Numbered from the stretch's first letter, positions 1 to 7,365 are shown. The stretch: DNA of 7,746 bases from an uncultured Actinomyces sp. (GCA_938030835.1 CALHID010000134.1:1-7746), one strand, 5' to 3'. Numbers and translations: made by a program. Notes: generated from the sequence alone by a model not told the origin.

Positions 1-1
1 C

Positions 2-364
2 ATCTTAGGCCTCGGTGTTCGCGTCTGGTCCTACTCCATCAAGTGGGATTTCATGTCGGTGATGGCCATGGCCGGACTGGTCTTGGTTGGCACAACCTTT
101 GCATTCACGCTGTTCCTGCAGGGAGTCGGAGATATCGGCCCGGTACGTGCAAGTCTCATTTCCTGCCTTCAACCAATTTCCGCGACTTTCTTTTCGTTCC
201 TTCTCGTTGGAACCCATTTCACGCTTGTCGATATCGCGGGTATGGCTTTAATTCTGGCAGGCGTTATTATTGTCAGTCTCAAGGATCTTATTTCCGCAAA
301 ACGACTGGATCGTCGTTCTTCTACCGGAACGAGCGACGAAAAGGCCACATCAGAGGGGAAGTGA
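2..364 (+). CDS. EamA/DMT-family transporter, 3' end only
   Basis: This is the C-terminal part of an integral membrane transporter; the open frame enters from the left edge of the window and about 120 residues are visible. Three hydrophobic segments can be seen: one beginning MSVMAMAGLVLVGTTFAF, one around ASLISCLQPISATFFSFLLVG, and one around VDIAGMALILAGVIIVSL. The order TxxAFTLFLQGV, then GPVRASLISCLQPISATF, then GMALILAGVIIV is the usual pattern of the second EamA repeat (drug/metabolite transporter superfamily). The protein ends in a hydrophilic, charged cytoplasmic-type tail (SAKRLDRRSSTGTSDEKATS). The exported substrate cannot be read from the sequence; relatives move amino acids, nucleobases or other small metabolites. 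Its TGA stop (362-364) is immediately followed by the ATG of the HSP90-family gene, so the two are probably translationally coupled. The family call is firm; the substrate is unknown. Confidence 0.85.
   Translation: MLGLGVRVWSYSIKWDFMSVMAMAGLVLVGTTFAFTLFLQGVGDIGPVRASLISCLQPISATFFSFLLVGTHFTLVDIAGMALILAGVIIVSLKDLISAKRLDRRSSTGTSDEKATSEGK
353..359 (+). promoter_or_regulatory. Ribosome binding site of the HSP90-family gene, inside the upstream gene
   Basis: A purine-rich GAGGGGA lies five bases before the ATG at 365, inside the last codons of the transporter gene. It supports the start at 365 and means the ribosome site is traversed by ribosomes finishing the upstream gene. I see no CIRCE-like or other heat-shock operator in the sequence just upstream. 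Confidence 0.7.
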
Positions 365-2158
365 ATGTCGACATTCCAAGTGGACCTCAGGGGGATGGTT
401 GACCTTCTCTCCCGAAATTTGTATTCCGGTCCGCGCGTATACATTCGCGAACTCCTCCAAAATGGCCTCGACGCTATTGAGGCCCGTAGCGCGCTAGACC
501 CCGACTGCCCGCGCCGCGTCACCATCACAATTGAGGGACGCACCCTGAAGTGCCGCGATAGCGGAATCGGCCTCACAGAAGAGGAAGCTGCGGGACTGCT
601 CTCAACTATTGGCGCCTCATCAAAACGTGATGAATTGGGAATGGCTCGCAGTGATTTCCTGGGCCAGTTCGGTATCGGCATGCTCTCATGCTTCATGATT
701 TCCGACTCAATCACCGTTTACTCTCGTTCGGCTAAGTCTCCCGACTCCCCCACCGTGATCTGGGAAGGAAAGACGGAAGGCACCTACACCACTCAGCCCC
801 TCTCGGCCTCGGACCCCCACAATCTGGGTGAAGCCGGTACCGAAGTAGTTCTCGAGGCCCACCCCGGCGAGCCCTGGATCGATCCTGATACCGTTCGCGC
901 TTTGGTCGACGAATTCGCCTCGCTTCTTCCGATATCGATTGAAGTACGTTCCGATTCCGCATCGACTTTCCACGGGAATGAGACGCCGGTATGGGAACTG
1001 GAGCCTTCACAGCAACAGCAGTGGTGCGACGAACATCTTGCCTCCTCAGGGATGGACATTATCCCCATCGATGTTCCCGCCGCTGGAGTTAAAGGTATCG
1101 CGGTTGTTTCGCAGCGCCCGAATACGCTCTCCAGCTCCAACCACACGGTATACGCAAAGAAGATGCTGGTGTCGCGGACCTGCGAAGGAATCGTTCCACA
1201 GTGGGCGTATTTCGTTCGTTTCATTGGGAATGCAAATTACTTGCGCTTGACCGCCTCCCGCGAGCAACTCAGCGACGATGAGCTCTTGGAAAATACTCGC
1301 GAGGCTATTGGAAGTGAGATTCGCGCCTGGCTCGAAGAGATGGCCAAGAACTCTCCTTCGCGTTTTAACGAGTTCATTTCCACCCATGCGATGGGATTGC
1401 GTGCCGTCGCTATGCGCGACCCTTATATGCTTGACCTCACCGCGCGCTATGTTCCCATGGAAAGCACGCTCGGAGCCGCTCCCATACTGACGCTCCTCTC
1501 CTCTGAGGAGACGATCCGATACACGCGTACCGTCGATCAGTACCGAGCCTTAGCCGATGTCGCAGCCTCACAGTCCATAGTCCTGGTGAATGCGGGCTAT
1601 GCCTACGACGAAGAGCTCATCAATGCGCTAATGACGGATCCCCGTTACTCGACCTTAGCGCAGAAACTTCAACTGGTCGACCCCTCAGAGCTCCTCGACG
1701 CCTTCGAAGAATGTAGTTTGTCGGAGCAGGCAGAGGCCATGGACCTTATGTTGCTCGCGACCGAGGCGATCGACCCCTCTGATTGTGAAGTGGTACTGCG
1801 CCGCTTCACACCAATCACTTTGCCAGCGCTCTACCTGCCTGACCCAGACTTCGCGGAGCGCCACGTTCAGCGTAATTCCCAGGCTCAGGCCTCGAAACTG
1901 TGGGCGGGAATCATGGGGGTCACCGATCCCTTCGCAAATTCCAAGCCGCCCAGGCTGGTACTGAATCGTTCGAATTCACTGATTACACGATTGATCGTGG
2001 CAAGCCGCTCCCCACAGACCGCTATTAGTGTTCTGCGCGGACTCTACGTCCAGAGCCTTTTGTCAGGGCGACAAACTTTGGGGCCAAAAGAAAGGGCATG
2101 GGCGGCGCAGCTCCTTGGCTCATTGCTCGATTCCGCACTCGGCACGACCGACAACTAA
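365..2158 (+). CDS. HSP90-family ATP-dependent chaperone (divergent HtpG-like)
   Basis: This 597-residue protein is an HSP90-family cytosolic chaperone, close in size to E. coli HtpG (about 624). The GHKL ATPase domain fills roughly residues 1-190. The motif ELLQNGLDAIEAR (29-41) supplies the catalytic Glu29 and Mg-binding Asn33; CRDSGIGLT (63-71) has Asp65 for adenine contact; TIGASSK (81-87) is the start of the lid; FLGQFGIGMLSCF (98-110) is the glycine-rich lid hinge. The middle domain includes LRLTASREQLSDDELL, where Arg299 matches the phosphate-contacting arginine of the SRE motif. The C-terminal part (about 529-592, PRLVLNRSNSLITRLIV then LRGLYVQSLLSGR) resembles the HtpG dimerisation domain. 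It ends in TTDN, without the eukaryotic MEEVD tail. The lid is shorter than in classical HtpG. The start is chosen by the ribosome site at 353-359. The client proteins are unknown. It is probably co-transcribed with the transporter upstream and the TPR gene downstream. I leave the symbol empty because it is not orthodox htpG. Confidence 0.9.
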   Translation: MSTFQVDLRGMVDLLSRNLYSGPRVYIRELLQNGLDAIEARSALDPDCPRRVTITIEGRTLKCRDSGIGLTEEEAAGLLSTIGASSKRDELGMARSDFLGQFGIGMLSCFMISDSITVYSRSAKSPDSPTVIWEGKTEGTYTTQPLSASDPHNLGEAGTEVVLEAHPGEPWIDPDTVRALVDEFASLLPISIEVRSDSASTFHGNETPVWELEPSQQQQWCDEHLASSGMDIIPIDVPAAGVKGIAVVSQRPNTLSSSNHTVYAKKMLVSRTCEGIVPQWAYFVRFIGNANYLRLTASREQLSDDELLENTREAIGSEIRAWLEEMAKNSPSRFNEFISTHAMGLRAVAMRDPYMLDLTARYVPMESTLGAAPILTLLSSEETIRYTRTVDQYRALADVAASQSIVLVNAGYAYDEELINALMTDPRYSTLAQKLQLVDPSELLDAFEECSLSEQAEAMDLMLLATEAIDPSDCEVVLRRFTPITLPALYLPDPDFAERHVQRNSQAQASKLWAGIMGVTDPFANSKPPRLVLNRSNSLITRLIVASRSPQTAISVLRGLYVQSLLSGRQTLGPKERAWAAQLLGSLLDSALGTTDN

Positions 2159-2171
2159 CTTTCCAACCCTC

Positions 2172-2178
2172 GGAAGGA
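2172..2178 (+). promoter_or_regulatory. Ribosome binding site deciding the start of the TPR gene
   Basis: GGAAGGA lies five bases upstream of the ATG at 2184. The same frame is open upstream to an ATG at 2028, but that would add 52 residues that overlap the HSP90 gene and look like out-of-frame noise (FCADSTSRAFCQGDKLWGQ). The site supports 2184 as the true start. Confidence 0.75.
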
Positions 2179-2183
2179 CTCCC

Positions 2184-5100
2184 ATGCCAAACGCTGAAGA
2201 CGTACGCGAACTTCTCGACTTCACCTCCCAGCTTCCATGGGGACCGGCGCGTAGTAGCCAAGTCGCACAGGCAGTTGTCTGGGCAGACGCCTTGGAGGGC
2301 GAGGCTGAACTACAGATCGATGCCTACCTGGCTTTGACCCTGTCCTATCAGCAGGGCAACGAAGAGTGGAAGGCGCTGGCTCCGGTCTCACTCCTTCTGA
2401 GCCACTTTGAAAAGAACTCAGCGGACTTTACTCCCGAACAGACCGAAGAACTCGCATGGCTCTTCAAGAGTGCGGTGGCCGCTGCAGGTCGAAACCCTGC
2501 GGTCTCAATTGACCAAATTGATGAACTGATTACCTCGCTTGCGACCTTTGTTTCCGGCCAGGGTTTTTCAATGCACGCAGTCCACGGGGTACGCGCCATG
2601 ATTGGCTTGCGTACGGGGCGCCTGGACGACGCCCGCGAAGCACTGACCTTGTGGCGCTCTACGCCAAGCGACCAGATTAGCGATTGCGAAGGCTGCGACC
2701 CCATGAAGCAGATTAACGAGGCCGTCGCCCACAAGGATTGGGAACGTGCAGTAGCCACCGCGATGCCGCTTTTCGACGAGGAGGGCGCCTGCGGAGCTCA
2801 GCCCCACGGGATCCGCGCAAAAGCGATGATTCCGTTGTTAATGTCGGGGCGTCCCGAGGCCGCTTGGGAAGCACATATTCGCTCTTACCGACACCACCGC
2901 GGCGTTGCCAACAGCATCGATTACATCGGGTTGCATCTCGAATACCTCGTGCGCTCAGGACGCTGGCAACGCGCCTTAGAGATCCTGCGAGACAGCATCG
3001 GCATGACCTCTTCCCTTGAAAGTGCCTTACTTCTTGCCGAGTATCTTCCCGCTGCTGCGCTGACGGCCATCGAGGCCACACGACGCGGTCACGGCAATGA
3101 ACCTTTTGGGGCCCTGTGCACCGGCCAGTCGCAGTGGTGCCAGGGACCACAGCTCGATGTCAATACTCCGCTTTCCGAGGCCGCCGAAAAGCTCTCACAG
3201 TGGGCATTGGATGTTGCCTCTCTCTTTGATCGGCGCAATGGGAATGACTACTTCACCTGTTTAGCGCGTGAGGTTCTTGAAGCTGGGCCAGTCGACGAAC
3301 AGGCAGAAACACGTGCGCATGGCGAATGGCAGTTGGAACCCGTCGGTGAGCGCGAGACCATGCCCGATCCTCTGTCAACTATTGAGGGAGAAGACCTCCC
3401 CGCGCAGCAGGTATCAGCCCGCACTGCTCGCACGCAAGCCGAGACCATTGACCAATCAAACCCCTACCCACCCATTGACTATTCGCTGCCTCTTTTGCCA
3501 GCCTCGATGCAAGAGGCTTTTGATCGCTACGCTGCACAGACGGATGTCATCGGCTACAACGTGGAGACCAATCTTCTGACGGATTGGTGTCTTGTTAACA
3601 CCTTGGATGTCGATGAGCTGCACTTTGACGAAAGTGATCCTCAAGCAGCTCTTTCCTTTGCAAGTTTTTCAAAAACTCTTCTGTCCTTGCGCAAAGAGCA
3701 CGAGAAGTTTGAGTCCGTCTATGAGCGAGTAGCGCCGGTTATTCATTCAATGACTGAAGACGCTCCCCTAGTCACGCCCGGTTTCTTCGCAAAGATTTTC
3801 GGGCGGTCCCAAGCATCTTTCAGTCGCAAGGACCTGAGTATCACGCAGCTGGAATTACTGCGATACTCCTGCGAGCTCGATCGCTATTCATGGCTCGGTA
3901 TGGAAGCGCCTAGCGACCTTCAAAAGGACGCAGTGGCGCTCTGCGATTCTTTCGTTTCTCAGATTGCTTCCATGACGTCAACACTGAACCGAGGAGCAAC
4001 AAAGGCCGAGGATATTGCAGCAATCATTGATTGCCTGTGCACCTGTGGCGAAATCTTCCTCGATTCAGAGAAATCAAAGCAAGCGCTCAATGCCCTTGAC
4101 ACGATCGAATCCCTCAAACCCGCTTGCCTGCACAGTGGTACCAGCGAGGCAGCATTCATGCGCACTCTTAGCCTTGAAGGTGCACAGCTTTACCTTGAAA
4201 TCGGCGACTACCGCCGAGCTGCACAGCTGGCTGACCAGGCTTTACGTTTAGAGACGCACTGCGACCCCTACACGGCTTTCTTCGCCCGATTGGTCATCTG
4301 TACTGCCAGCATCAAAGCCTATGAATCAGCCGAGGCCGTTTCCCAAGCCCTGCGCCTGAGTGAAATCATCACGCGCACCCCGCTGCGCTCCTTGGGCTTG
4401 TCTGCCGCGACAATCATCTCGGATGCATTCGAAGGTGCACACCGCATCGAAGAAGCAATTGAGCTCCTTGAGCAAACCATTTCGCGGGCAGGCGACTCCT
4501 CCTTCGCACGGCTTCTGACAGCGCTTATTCGCCTCACCCTGGCAAGCTACTACCTGTCCATCGACCAAGATGAAGAAGCCTACGAAACCGCAATGGCGGC
4601 CATTGACCCACTCGTCGCAAGCGGTAACCTGCGCGCTGCCTCGCGCGCGGGATCGCTGGCCAACGATGCCGCAAAGCGACTGCACGATCGTCCCAAGCGG
4701 CTAGCAGCGATCGAGCGAGCTCTTGAGATCGCGAAAGCATTCAAGGCTCCCCACGATGTCATCGCCCTGACTCGAATGGCCGCAAAGACTTACGTCGAGA
4801 CCCCAACGGGAAAGGTGTCGGAAGCCGATAAAGAACGTGCCCTTCAAGCTGTAGATGCCGGATCTGCCTGGCTTGATTCCTTCCCAGAAGAACTAGATCC
4901 GCAGGAGATGGCTTTCCTCCGTGCCGGAATTACCTACATTAAGGGATGGGTATACATGACATCTCACGATCACTATCCGGCAATTCCGCTTCTCCAAAAA
5001 GCTTTCGCTCTCCAAAAAAAGATCAAGGACGCCGAAAACTATGTCTTCCCACTGGCTGCCCTTTCTCAGTGCTATTCCGAGCTTGGGGATACTGATGCGC

Positions 5101-5219
5101 TTCACACTCTGCTAATTGAAGTGAAGGAGACCATTAAGACCACTTCTCTTCACTCTGGAAAGCTCCGTACTCTTGCCCGCGAGATCGAGAAGGAACTCAG
5201 CGGCCAAGGCGAGGCATAG
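2184..5219 (+). CDS. Large TPR-like helical-repeat protein, putative HSP90 partner
   Basis: The product has 1011 residues from the ATG at 2184, no signal peptide and no membrane segment, so it should be cytosolic. It is almost entirely alpha-helical. Residues 1 to about 370 form an N-terminal helical-repeat block with TPR-like pieces such as GRLDDAREALTLW (145-157), KDWERAVATAMPLF (184-197) and GRWQRALEIL (259-268). A CxxC pair (Cys168, Cys171) and Cys203 lie within it. Residues about 370-440 are an acidic, Pro/Gln/Thr-rich, probably disordered linker. A middle helical part follows (440-600), then a clearer TPR block from about 610 to the end, for example YLEIGDYRRAAQLADQALRLE (670-690), HRIEEAIELLEQTI (753-766), DQDEEAYETAMAAIDPL (794-810) and HYPAIPLLQKAFALQKKI (930-947). 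TPRs bind other proteins. The gene starts 25 nt after the HSP90-family stop, so the two are probably one operon, and a co-chaperone or client-adaptor role is a reasonable inference. I recall similar proteins beside HSP90-family genes in streptomycetes. Exact function unknown. Confidence 0.85.
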   Translation: MPNAEDVRELLDFTSQLPWGPARSSQVAQAVVWADALEGEAELQIDAYLALTLSYQQGNEEWKALAPVSLLLSHFEKNSADFTPEQTEELAWLFKSAVAAAGRNPAVSIDQIDELITSLATFVSGQGFSMHAVHGVRAMIGLRTGRLDDAREALTLWRSTPSDQISDCEGCDPMKQINEAVAHKDWERAVATAMPLFDEEGACGAQPHGIRAKAMIPLLMSGRPEAAWEAHIRSYRHHRGVANSIDYIGLHLEYLVRSGRWQRALEILRDSIGMTSSLESALLLAEYLPAAALTAIEATRRGHGNEPFGALCTGQSQWCQGPQLDVNTPLSEAAEKLSQWALDVASLFDRRNGNDYFTCLAREVLEAGPVDEQAETRAHGEWQLEPVGERETMPDPLSTIEGEDLPAQQVSARTARTQAETIDQSNPYPPIDYSLPLLPASMQEAFDRYAAQTDVIGYNVETNLLTDWCLVNTLDVDELHFDESDPQAALSFASFSKTLLSLRKEHEKFESVYERVAPVIHSMTEDAPLVTPGFFAKIFGRSQASFSRKDLSITQLELLRYSCELDRYSWLGMEAPSDLQKDAVALCDSFVSQIASMTSTLNRGATKAEDIAAIIDCLCTCGEIFLDSEKSKQALNALDTIESLKPACLHSGTSEAAFMRTLSLEGAQLYLEIGDYRRAAQLADQALRLETHCDPYTAFFARLVICTASIKAYESAEAVSQALRLSEIITRTPLRSLGLSAATIISDAFEGAHRIEEAIELLEQTISRAGDSSFARLLTALIRLTLASYYLSIDQDEEAYETAMAAIDPLVASGNLRAASRAGSLANDAAKRLHDRPKRLAAIERALEIAKAFKAPHDVIALTRMAAKTYVETPTGKVSEADKERALQAVDAGSAWLDSFPEELDPQEMAFLRAGITYIKGWVYMTSHDHYPAIPLLQKAFALQKKIKDAENYVFPLAALSQCYSELGDTDALHTLLIEVKETIKTTSLHSGKLRTLAREIEKELSGQGEA

Positions 5220-5397
5220 GGGAAGATCTTAACGAGTCAGGAAACGCTGACAACCCACAGCTTCGTTCTTTGCCTCACTCTCGCACAGTACTAGGACTTT
5301 AGTCGTTGTAGGCTGGTTTTGTTCGGAGCAGATCGAATTTATTTGGGCTGAACACCCGAATTTCACGGAATGCTCACACAAAGACCAAGGAGCGACT
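5220..5397. other. Intergenic region upstream of poxB
   Basis: This 178-nt stretch separates the TPR gene from poxB and should hold the poxB promoter, because the spacing breaks the tight packing of the preceding genes. I could not assign a convincing -35/-10 pair. A weak 5-bp hairpin (5236-5240 with 5247-5251) follows the TPR stop but has no T-run, so no terminator is called. The clearest structure is a repeated CGAATTT (5334-5340 and 5357-5363). AAGGAG at 5387-5392 is the poxB ribosome site. Confidence 0.5.
5334..5363. repeat. Direct repeat CGAATTT upstream of poxB
   Basis: Two perfect copies of CGAATTT start at 5334 and 5357, a 23-nt period close to two helical turns, between 35 and 64 bases before the poxB start codon. 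This spacing suits a pair of regulator half-sites or sites on one DNA face, but a 7-base AT-rich word could also repeat by chance. Confidence 0.35.
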
Positions 5398-7140
5398 ATG
5401 AACGTTGCAGAGCAGCTTGTCTCCCAACTGATCGACGCTGGTGTCCACCGCGTCTATGGCATTGTTGGAGACTCGCTCAACCCCGTTGTCGATGCTATCC
5501 GTAAGTCTGGCGGCAGCAAGAAGGGCGGTATCGACTGGGTTCATGTCCGCCACGAAGAGGCCGCTGCTTTTGCTGCAGCCGCTGAAGCACAACTGACCGG
5601 AAAGCTGGCAGTATGTGCAGGCTCGTGCGGACCGGGCAACCTTCACTTAATCAACGGGCTGTACGATGCACAGCGCTCCGCCGCCCCAGTTCTGGCAATC
5701 GCCTCGCACATCCCCAGCGTCCAGATCGGTCAGATGTACTTCCAAGAGACGCACCCCGATCGCTTGTTTAATGAGTGCTCGGTATACAACGAGATGATTT
5801 CCAGCGCCGAGCAGGCCCCGCGCGTCGTTAACGCTGCAATCCGTCACGCTGTTGAACTTTCTGGCGTCTCGGTTATCACCCTTCCCGGCGATGTCTCCGA
5901 CCTGAAGGCGACTTCACCTTCACCGAAGTACGTACCTTCCCGACGCCCCGTGCTGAGCCCGAATGAGGAAGATGTCCGCCAGCTCGCAGATGTTCTCAAT
6001 CACGCAAAGAAGGTTGCAATCTTTGCTGGCGCCGGTGTGGAAGGTGCTCATGACGAGGTCATCGAGCTTGCCGACGCTTTGAAGGCCCCTATCGGCCACA
6101 CTCTGCGCGGCAAGGACTTCATCCAGTACGACAACCCCTTCGATGTGGGCATGACTGGCTTGCTGGGGTACGGTGCAGCAGCTGAGGGCATGAATGATGC
6201 AGATGTCCTTATCATGCTCGGCACCGACTTCCCCTACGATCAATTCCTGCCTGACACATTTACCGTCCAAGTCGAAAACCATCCGGAAAAGCTAGGACGT
6301 CGCACCAGCGTTTCGCTTCCGATCCACAGCGACGTCAAGCCTTTGATTACAGCGCTCTTGCCACTGCTTGATCGTGATCGTTCGGATGCTTTCCTTAAGG
6401 CCAAGGTGAAGAAGCACTCGAAGATCATGCACTCCCCCGTTGGCGCTTACACGCGCAATGCGGAGCACATGAAACCGATTCACCCCGAGTACGCTGCTCA
6501 CATCCTCAATGAGGTTGCATCAAAGGATGCGATCTTTACGGCTGACACGGGTATGTGCAATGTGTGGACCGCACGCTACATCGATCCGCTTGGCACCCGT
6601 CGTCTGATCGGCTCTTTCTTGCACGGTTCGATGGCCAATGCGCTTCCTCACGCAATTGGTGCGCAAGTGGCCTTCCCGAACCGTCAGGTTATCTCCGTTT
6701 CCGGCGATGGCGGCCTTTCGATGCTCCTTGGCGAGCTGGTAACTGCACGCATGTACGACCTGCCCATCAAGGTTGTTGTCTTCAACAACTCGACTCTGGG
6801 CATGGTGAAGCTCGAGATGCTGGTCAACGGCCTGCCCGATTACGGCACCGATGTCCACGACGTGAACTACGCGGAAGTCGCAAGCGCAATTGGTTTCCAC
6901 GGCGAGCGCGTCACCGATCCCAGTCGCCTGCGCGGAGCGCTCCAAGAGGCCTTCGCATACAACGGCCCCGCTTTGATCGAGGTTATGACCGATCCGAATG
7001 CACTCTCACTTCCGCCCGAGATCCGTTCGGGACAGGTGATTGGTTTCGCGACCGCGATGAGCAAGATTGTCCTCAACCGCGGCGCTGGCGAAGCTGTCGC
7101 GATGGCGACTTCCAATATGCGTAACATTCCGCGCCTGTAA
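5398..7140 (+). CDS. poxB: Pyruvate:quinone oxidoreductase (pyruvate dehydrogenase, quinone)
   Basis: This 580-residue peripheral membrane enzyme oxidatively decarboxylates pyruvate to acetate and CO2 and passes electrons through FAD to the quinone pool. Domains are in the usual order. The N-terminal ThDP Pyr domain (about 1-185) has VRHEEAAAFAAAAEAQLTGK with the activating Glu, and AVCAGSCGPGNLHLINGLYD. The central FAD-binding domain spans about 190-335, with LRGKDFIQYDNPFDVGMTG. The C-terminal ThDP PP domain (about 360-530) has the GDGG motif at 436-439 and the NN pair at 463-464 of the Mg/diphosphate site. The end (about 546-580, VIGFATAMSKIVLNRGAGEA then NMRNIPRL) matches the lipid-binding C-terminal helix region, and its closing residues resemble corynebacterial Pqo. 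Length agrees with E. coli PoxB (572) and Pqo (579). The start is set by AAGGAG at 5387-5392. Lysine codons are almost all AAG (21 of 22 by my count), suggesting high expression. It stands alone, followed by strong hairpins. pqo is an alternative symbol. Confidence 0.95.
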   Translation: MNVAEQLVSQLIDAGVHRVYGIVGDSLNPVVDAIRKSGGSKKGGIDWVHVRHEEAAAFAAAAEAQLTGKLAVCAGSCGPGNLHLINGLYDAQRSAAPVLAIASHIPSVQIGQMYFQETHPDRLFNECSVYNEMISSAEQAPRVVNAAIRHAVELSGVSVITLPGDVSDLKATSPSPKYVPSRRPVLSPNEEDVRQLADVLNHAKKVAIFAGAGVEGAHDEVIELADALKAPIGHTLRGKDFIQYDNPFDVGMTGLLGYGAAAEGMNDADVLIMLGTDFPYDQFLPDTFTVQVENHPEKLGRRTSVSLPIHSDVKPLITALLPLLDRDRSDAFLKAKVKKHSKIMHSPVGAYTRNAEHMKPIHPEYAAHILNEVASKDAIFTADTGMCNVWTARYIDPLGTRRLIGSFLHGSMANALPHAIGAQVAFPNRQVISVSGDGGLSMLLGELVTARMYDLPIKVVVFNNSTLGMVKLEMLVNGLPDYGTDVHDVNYAEVASAIGFHGERVTDPSRLRGALQEAFAYNGPALIEVMTDPNALSLPPEIRSGQVIGFATAMSKIVLNRGAGEAVAMATSNMRNIPRL

Positions 7141-7144
7141 GTCT

Positions 7145-7182
7145 GAGGGAGCGCTTTCTTAGTTTCCTCATAGCGCTTCCTC
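7145..7182 (+). terminator. First hairpin after poxB, probable terminator
   Basis: An 11-bp stem is formed by GAGGGAGCGCT (7145-7155) and AGCGCTTCCTC (7172-7182), with one G-T wobble and a 16-nt loop. It begins five bases after the poxB stop. There is no T-run straight after it, so it may act with the next hairpin or protect the mRNA 3' end. Confidence 0.55.
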
Positions 7183-7191
7183 TCCTTGACG

Positions 7192-7241
7192 AGGCCGTGG
7201 CCGGGTACCGCGCACTTCTTTGCACGCCCCGGCCACGGCCT
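7192..7241 (+). terminator. Second, very strong GC-rich hairpin after poxB, probable terminator
   Basis: A perfect 14-bp stem is formed by AGGCCGTGGCCGGG (7192-7205) and its complement (7228-7241), flanking a 22-nt loop. Inside the loop CGCGCA (7209-7214) can pair with TGCACG (7221-7226) with one mismatch, which extends the structure. The following TTGTTAATTA gives only a weak T-tract. With the hairpin just before it, this marks the end of the poxB transcript. Confidence 0.8.
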
Positions 7242-7253
7242 TGTTAATTAGGA

Positions 7254-7275
7254 CAAAAGTCCCATCTAACTTTTG
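7254..7275. repeat. Inverted repeat CAAAAGT / ACTTTTG
   Basis: CAAAAGT (7254-7260) and ACTTTTG (7269-7275) are perfect complements around an 8-nt spacer. The centre lies about 225 bases upstream of the next start codon. It could be an operator for a dimeric regulator or a weak third hairpin of the poxB terminator set. Confidence 0.45.
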
Positions 7276-7321
7276 GCACACGTGTCAACAATTTCAACCA
7301 ACAAACACACTTTTCCGCAGT

Positions 7322-7365
7322 CTAAAAACTATCGTTTTCATTCTTCCTAAAATCGTTATTTTCTT
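7322..7365. repeat. Imperfect tandem repeat of a CTAAAA..ATCGTT..TTCTT unit
   Basis: One unit starts at 7322 (CTAAAA, then ATCGTT at 7331, then TTCTT at 7341-7345). A shorter version starts at 7347 (CTAAAATCGTT, then TTCTT at 7361-7365). The ATCGTT cores are 21 nt apart, two helical turns. They may be tandem binding sites upstream of the promoter. Confidence 0.35.

Noticed and set aside
169..714. 181-residue minus-strand open frame
   Set aside because: It lies opposite the transporter end and the HSP90 ATPase domain, both clearly coding on the + strand; its translation is Ser/Arg-rich with no recognisable domain.
2028..2183. Longer start for the TPR protein at 2028
   Set aside because: It would overlap the HSP90 gene by 131 bases, adds a 52-residue low-quality stretch, and has no good ribosome site, while GGAAGGA sits correctly before 2184.
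5236..5251. Short hairpin after the TPR gene as a terminator
   Set aside because: The stem is only 5 bp (GTCAG/CTGAC) and no T-run follows.
6555..7124. 189-residue plus-strand open frame inside poxB
   Set aside because: It is out of frame with the conserved C-terminal ThDP domain of poxB; its Arg/Ser-rich translation resembles nothing and reflects GC-biased codon structure.
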